From Spinacia oleracea (taxonomy: Eukaryota; Streptophyta; Magnoliopsida; Caryophyllales; Amaranthaceae): 64,000 nt of DNA. This document shows positions 59,387 to 64,000 of the stretch, in pieces. Location: positions 32,727,449-32,791,448 of the forward strand of contig NC_079491.1 of NCBI RefSeq assembly GCF_020520425.1, written 5' to 3'. Made by a program: the position numbers and the translations under genes. Below the pieces are notes generated by a model, which saw only the letters and a program-made list of their open reading frames with translations, did not search any database and was not told where the DNA came from. Each line of letters starts with the position of its first letter. The first letter of the stretch is position 1.

Positions 59387-59394
59387 TTTTTATA

Positions 59395-60007
59395 ACTTAC
59401 CACCAAGCCGTCGGAGTGGGAATCGGACATTCTTCGCAGAATCAGTGAGCATAATCGGTGTGCCATTTATTGATTAATGCACTACGTATTACGTAGTACT
59501 ACATAGTTTGTTTAATAAAAGGATACGGCAATAATGTAATATTACTCTTATATTAAAGAAAATCAATCAATTCAATGCCTTAGCATAATGGCATTGTACA
59601 AGGCTGAGTAACAACTATACATCACAAAAAATTAAACCTTCAACATCGTAGCTAGTTGACCAACAAGTAGGTTAACATGCATCTGCTTTCATTACTAATT
59701 TACAATCTACCATATTGAAGAAACGGGGAGCCGAAATTAAAAACATGAAGAAACACGTGTGTGGATATTGGATGCCAACTAAATTTAAGTTTTGTCAGTA
59801 ATACTCAAGACCTCGGACCAAGTTTCTTTTACGTCTCTCAATAAACTAGAAAAAGAGGGTGGAAAATGTACCTTAACCCAAGTCATTGTACGTTGTTGCT
59901 TATTAAGAGTTAAGAAATGGACCAGCAACTAAGCTAAAAAATATGACGATCACCAAGAAGAAGAATTCCATAGGTGTATTAATTGATGGACGGAATGACA
60001 AATAATG
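59395..60007. other. Non-genic stretch
   Basis: Nothing coding seen. It ends where the LINE tail begins. Confidence 0.4.
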
Positions 60008-63000
60008 TTTTTTTTTTAACTCAAGCCGTCGAAATTATATTAATATTTTACAATAATGTACAAAGGAAAAAGCCTCGCTGAGCGAGGGAAATATTAGCTA
60101 GAATCCAAGACGAAAGTAAACATATCCGAATACCCCAATCAAACCCAAAAACTTGCCAAAAAGGGGTGAAAGGTAGAAATAAACACCGTTTTTTAAAAAC
60201 CTTAAGGAAGAAAACTAAATAGTTAGAACTAAATAAACTCCAAGCAAAGGAAGCGTAAACACCCATCACGATCTCTTATTTTTCCTGCAAAAATGCTTGT
60301 GAGAAAATAAACTATAGAGCTCTTCAATTGTTGGTAATCTCTCCATCTTCAACTTCAACAATTTCAATTGCCGTCTCCATTGTTGAACCACCAACAACAA
60401 AAGGTATGAATGATTTTTCTTTGCCTTTGCTTTGATTGTGCTGCTCCATCTTTTTTAAGTTATCCACTGCTCCTTTAATATCCGTGACAATAGAACCAAA
60501 AACCAACTGAGAAGCTGAACTCGAAGAAGCAGCCTGATCCAAAGTATCTGTGTTGTCATGAGCCCTCTTAGCTCCAACAATGGACATAGCTTGCTCTCTT
60601 GCATTCCTTGCCATTGTCTCCACATATTCTGGATTAGCATTTTCAAAATCAGCTTCATAATCCGCCTTAGCACACGATGGAATGATATAATGCATTTTAC
60701 TTCCAACTGCCATAATCAGAGAATGTGCAGCAAGGGAATGAGCTACTTTGTTGCAGAACTTGGGGACATGAGTCAAATTTACCACCCAGGGCTGGCTGAG
60801 AAGATGAGCAACTTCCCTCAGAACTGGACCAAGTTCATGGTGATCCTGATTTTTAATTTTACCCAGCAGCACTTTAAGGTTTATAGCATCTGTTTCAATT
60901 TCCAGCTTATCAAATTTGAAGTCTTTTGCAATTACCAAACCTTCCCTTAGAGCATACAGTTCTGCAGCTAGGGGGGTATGAACTGTGAATTTGCTGGAGA
61001 AACCCACAAACCACGAACCTGTTGATCTTCTAAAAACTCCTCCACCACCTGCAACAGCATTTGATTTCCAAGCTCCATCCACGTTCAATTTCATCACTCC
61101 TTCCTTCGGAGGAAACCAAGATTTTTTGCTTATAACCGGAATTTGATTGCCACTTAAATCCTTTCCCTGTGAGCAGTTGTTAGCAAAGCTCCAATCCACA
61201 TAAAAGGCATTGTAAAGGGAAAAGGCAGATTTCATTTTAAGATCAAAAACCACTTTGTTCCTAGAGATCCAAATGTGCCAAAGAGCAGTAACAAAAATAC
61301 TTTTCCACTTACTAGAGTTGTTTAAATTGAAACTAATCCATTCAGGCCAATCAGAATTATAAAAAGAGTTAAAATCAAAGCTTGACCTAGACCAAATACG
61401 CTGGAAAATATAGGACCATAAAATACTTGATTGAGGGCAATCCCTAAATAAATGGGTATGGTTTTCTGCTTGAGAATGACATCTAGAGCAAATAGGGGAA
61501 AGATGAGGGATGACACGATTTAACTTGACTGAAACTGGTAAAATTTGATGAGCACAGTTCCACAACAACATCTTGTATTTATAGGGACTCACAATTTTCC
61601 AAATTTTTTTCCAGGTGATATGGTTGGAAGCAGACATAGGATTGTTATTGAGTTGTAAATAATAAGCTGATTTAATATTGAAGCAACCATTTTTGGAATA
61701 AATCCATCTGATAAAGTCTTGTTCTTTACAATTGTTTGAAAGAGGATGGGAAAGGATTTTTGATTTAATATGTGGAGGAATGAGATGCTCAATATCATTT
61801 AAATACCAAGAACCATTACGAATAATGTGACACACAAACCAGTGAGCCTTAGATTCTGGAATTCTAACTCCCTCAGTTTTATACAAGGGTTGATCACCCA
61901 CCCAATGATGATACCATAAAGAAGTTGAATTTCCATTTCCAATTCCTATCATGATTCCTTGCTCAAGAATGGAACGACCTTTGAGAATATCCCTCCATAA
62001 AGGGGAATGAGAACTATTAGCAAAACTGTTTAAGAAATTGGAGTGCTTAAGATATTTTTCTTTTAAAATTTTGACCCATAATTTATCTGAATTAGTTAAG
62101 ATCGTCCAACCCAATTTGGCCATGAAAGCCAAGTTCCATTCTTTTAATCTTCTAATTCCCAGACCTCCCATATTGATAGGTCTGGTAACTTTATCCCAAG
62201 AAAGCCTAGCCATATATCTATTTCTATCTACCTTGTTCCATAAAAATTTCCTACAACATTTATCCAGAGCAGAGGTAATGGAAGTAGGTAAAATGTTAGT
62301 TTGCATGGCATAAAGAGGATACGAGTTTAACACTGACTTAATAAGGGTACATCTACCTGCCATATTTAGTAATTTTGCTTGCCAACCTCTCACTCTTTCC
62401 ATAGATTTATCCAAGAGAGTTAGATAGTTTGAAAATTTCAACTTGTTAGGCCTAATGTCCACCCCTAAGTATTTCCCAAACGAAGAAGAAATTTTAAAAC
62501 CATAATCTCCTGCAATGTCCTCTCTAATAGAGTGGTGAAGATTAGTAGGAAAAATAAGAGTGGACTTACTCATACTAATTTTTAATCCAGAAATTTGACC
62601 AAAATCATTCAATGTATTCATAATCTGATCTAAATAGTCCTTAGTAGCAATGCTAAAAAGGAATACATCATCAGCATAAAAAACATGAGAGATCTTGATA
62701 GTTTTAGTGATAGCAATAGGTTTCCAGTTGTTAGAATGAACCGCATTCTCGATGAGAGTAGATAATCTATCAAGACATAATACAAAGATGTAAGAAGAGA
62801 GAGGATCTCCCTGACGAATTCCCCTGGAAGGCTTAAAATTATTACAGATTTCCCCATTCCAAAGAATTGAAATCGAAGGGGAAGTAATACAAGACATAAT
62901 AAGATTAATCATGTTTGAAGGGAACTGAAAATATAAAAGCGTTTCCCTAATAAAGTCCCACTCTAAGCTATCATAAGCTTTAGTGATATCCAATTTCAAA

Positions 63001-64000
63001 GCCATTATTTTATTTCTTTTCTTTACCTTATGGAAATGATGAGCCATTTCTTTCACGAGGATCACATTATCTTCTATACCACGACCATGAATAAAACTAG
63101 ATTGGAACGGACTGATAATACGACCTAGAATAGTTTTTAATCTCGAAGATATAATCTTGGTGATAAGTTTATAAATAGTATTGCATAAACCAATGGGTCT
63201 AAATTCAGCAATAGTAGAAGGGCAAGCATTTTTAGGAATAAGGGCAATATAAGAACGATTAATATCTTCGGGGATTTTTCCATTGCAAAAGCAAGAATTG
63301 CAAAAATCATAGATAATGTGACCTAATTGGGCCCAATGTTTCTGAAAGAAAATGGGTTGAATTCCATCTGGACCCAGACTTTTAATCGGGTCCATAGCAA
63401 AAAGATTGCTATGAACCTCATCCATAGTAATTATAGAACCTAAAGCATTGTTTTCCTCATGATTAATTGAAAAATTGCTATGAGTATGACAAAATAAATT
63501 ACCACTCAATTTAGTAGTAGTAAAAAGATTTTGAAAATAATCAGTAGCCATAGTCTTAAGTTGATCTTGGTCTGTAATCCACACATCCTCATTATTTTTT
63601 AAGGTTAGAATTTTCCCTCTTGATTTCTTAATATTAGCAATCATCTGAAAGTATTTGGTATTATAGTCACCATATTTTCTCCAATTCATGCCTGACTTTT
63701 GAGCTCAAATCAATCGTTCTTTATTTAAGATATCATTAAGCCTCTGAAGTAAAATCTTTTCTAAATTTACCAAATAATCAGAATACTTTTTACCTAAAGC
63801 GATTTGAATTCCATCTATTCTAGCTAACAATTCCTTCTTTTGTTTTTTTAAGTTGCCAAAAACATTATGATTCCAAACAGAAATAGACCTTAGAAATGCT
63901 TCTCTTCCCTGTAAAAAGGAATTATTTGGAGGGAACCAATTGCTAACAAAAAAATTAGAAAACTCAGGATGAGATAACCAGACTTCTTTGCATCTAAAAG
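60008..64000 (-). mobile_element. L1-type LINE with RNase H, 3' part
   Basis: The plus-strand T10 run at 60008-60017 is the poly(A) tail of a minus-strand LINE. About 300 bp of 3' UTR is followed by the long ORF2 (60324 upward). The element continues beyond the window. A TSD candidate would be within GGACGGAATGACAAATAATG left of the tail; its partner is off-window. Confidence 0.85.
60324..64000 (-). pseudogene. LINE ORF2: reverse transcriptase - zf-RVT - RNase H (partial, one nonsense codon)
   Basis: An open frame of 1,121 codons runs from 63689 to the stop at 60324. The same frame continues upstream to the window edge with one stop, TGA at 63705-63707, in a place where relatives have Trp (..NKERLI*AQKSGMNW). 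Domains counted from the ATG at 63689: RT about 140-420 with ALKLDITKAYDSLEW, GIRQGDPLS and the catalytic YADD at 337-340; a zinc-binding zf-RVT segment with CSRCHSQAENHTHLFRDC; RNase H from about 866 (KLNVDGAW, AAELYALREGL, ETDA) to about 995; then a 125-residue tail ending in an acidic stretch. It performs target-primed reverse transcription in the nucleus. The endonuclease domain lies off-window. Internal integrity suggests a recent copy. Confidence 0.85.

Noticed and set aside
59577-59613. Short inverted repeat around ATGCCTTAGCATAATGGCAT as a terminator or small RNA hairpin
   Set aside because: Only a short imperfect stem; no flanking support.

Overview
This is a repeat-rich plant nuclear window. 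It holds two intact-looking host genes and a very deep stack of nested transposable elements. Evidence for a plant: a class III peroxidase with the classical three-intron layout, a PIP2 aquaporin with the usual four exons, Ty1/copia and Ty3/gypsy elements, CACTA, MULE-like, Stowaway-like and SINE insertions, and an L1-type LINE with a terminal RNase H. Frequent short motifs such as TACTTCGTAT and TACGGAGTAT, and the TTTCCGATTCCGG minisatellite in the copia LTRs, suggest Caryophyllales, possibly an Amaranthaceae/spinach relative. That placement is an impression, not proven.

Layout. 1-4.66 kb: no gene; an old gypsy-like LTR relic, GGGCGGG-rich repeats and a CGGGT-rich element sitting in an AT-rich minisatellite. 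4,667-42,762: one nested stack read as a MULE-like element (TIRs 4667-4777 and 42653-42762, near-perfect 9-bp TSD), hit by copia A (5182-~42325, right end lost), hit by Tat-type gypsy B (7320-41856, TSD ctcat). B was hit twice: by non-coding LTR element C (8915-27205, TSD ctaca) and by copia D (30819-40958, TSD acaca). C's right LTR was hit by CACTA-like element E (14193-26503, TSD gcg), and E was hit by gypsy F (14241-24739, TSD gttga). That makes six levels. Three of the insertions can be checked against pre-insertion sites still present inside the same window. All five LTR elements lie on the minus strand.

42.8-49.1 kb is the genic island: a class III peroxidase on + (43127-45859) and a PIP2 aquaporin on - (47081-48929), arranged tail to tail. 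The aquaporin carries a MITE in intron 1 and a tRNA-derived SINE upstream of its promoter. 49.6-60 kb is again non-genic: a Stowaway-like MITE, a 3' end of an RTE-type LINE, a hAT-like CGGGT-rich element, a 1.6-kb GAACA-rich element with compound palindromic ends, a CACTA fragment and a 1.5-kb TIR element. 60,008-64,000 is the 3' part of an L1-type LINE on the minus strand, with a 1,121-codon open ORF2 segment that has one nonsense codon upstream and runs off the window.

Water transport (PIP2) and secreted or anchored peroxidase are the only host functions seen. Nothing indicates that they act together. The most unusual material is the nested stack with its internal controls, the antisense spliced ORF of the Tat element, a young but pol-dead gypsy copy, and the palindrome-ended GAACA-rich element.
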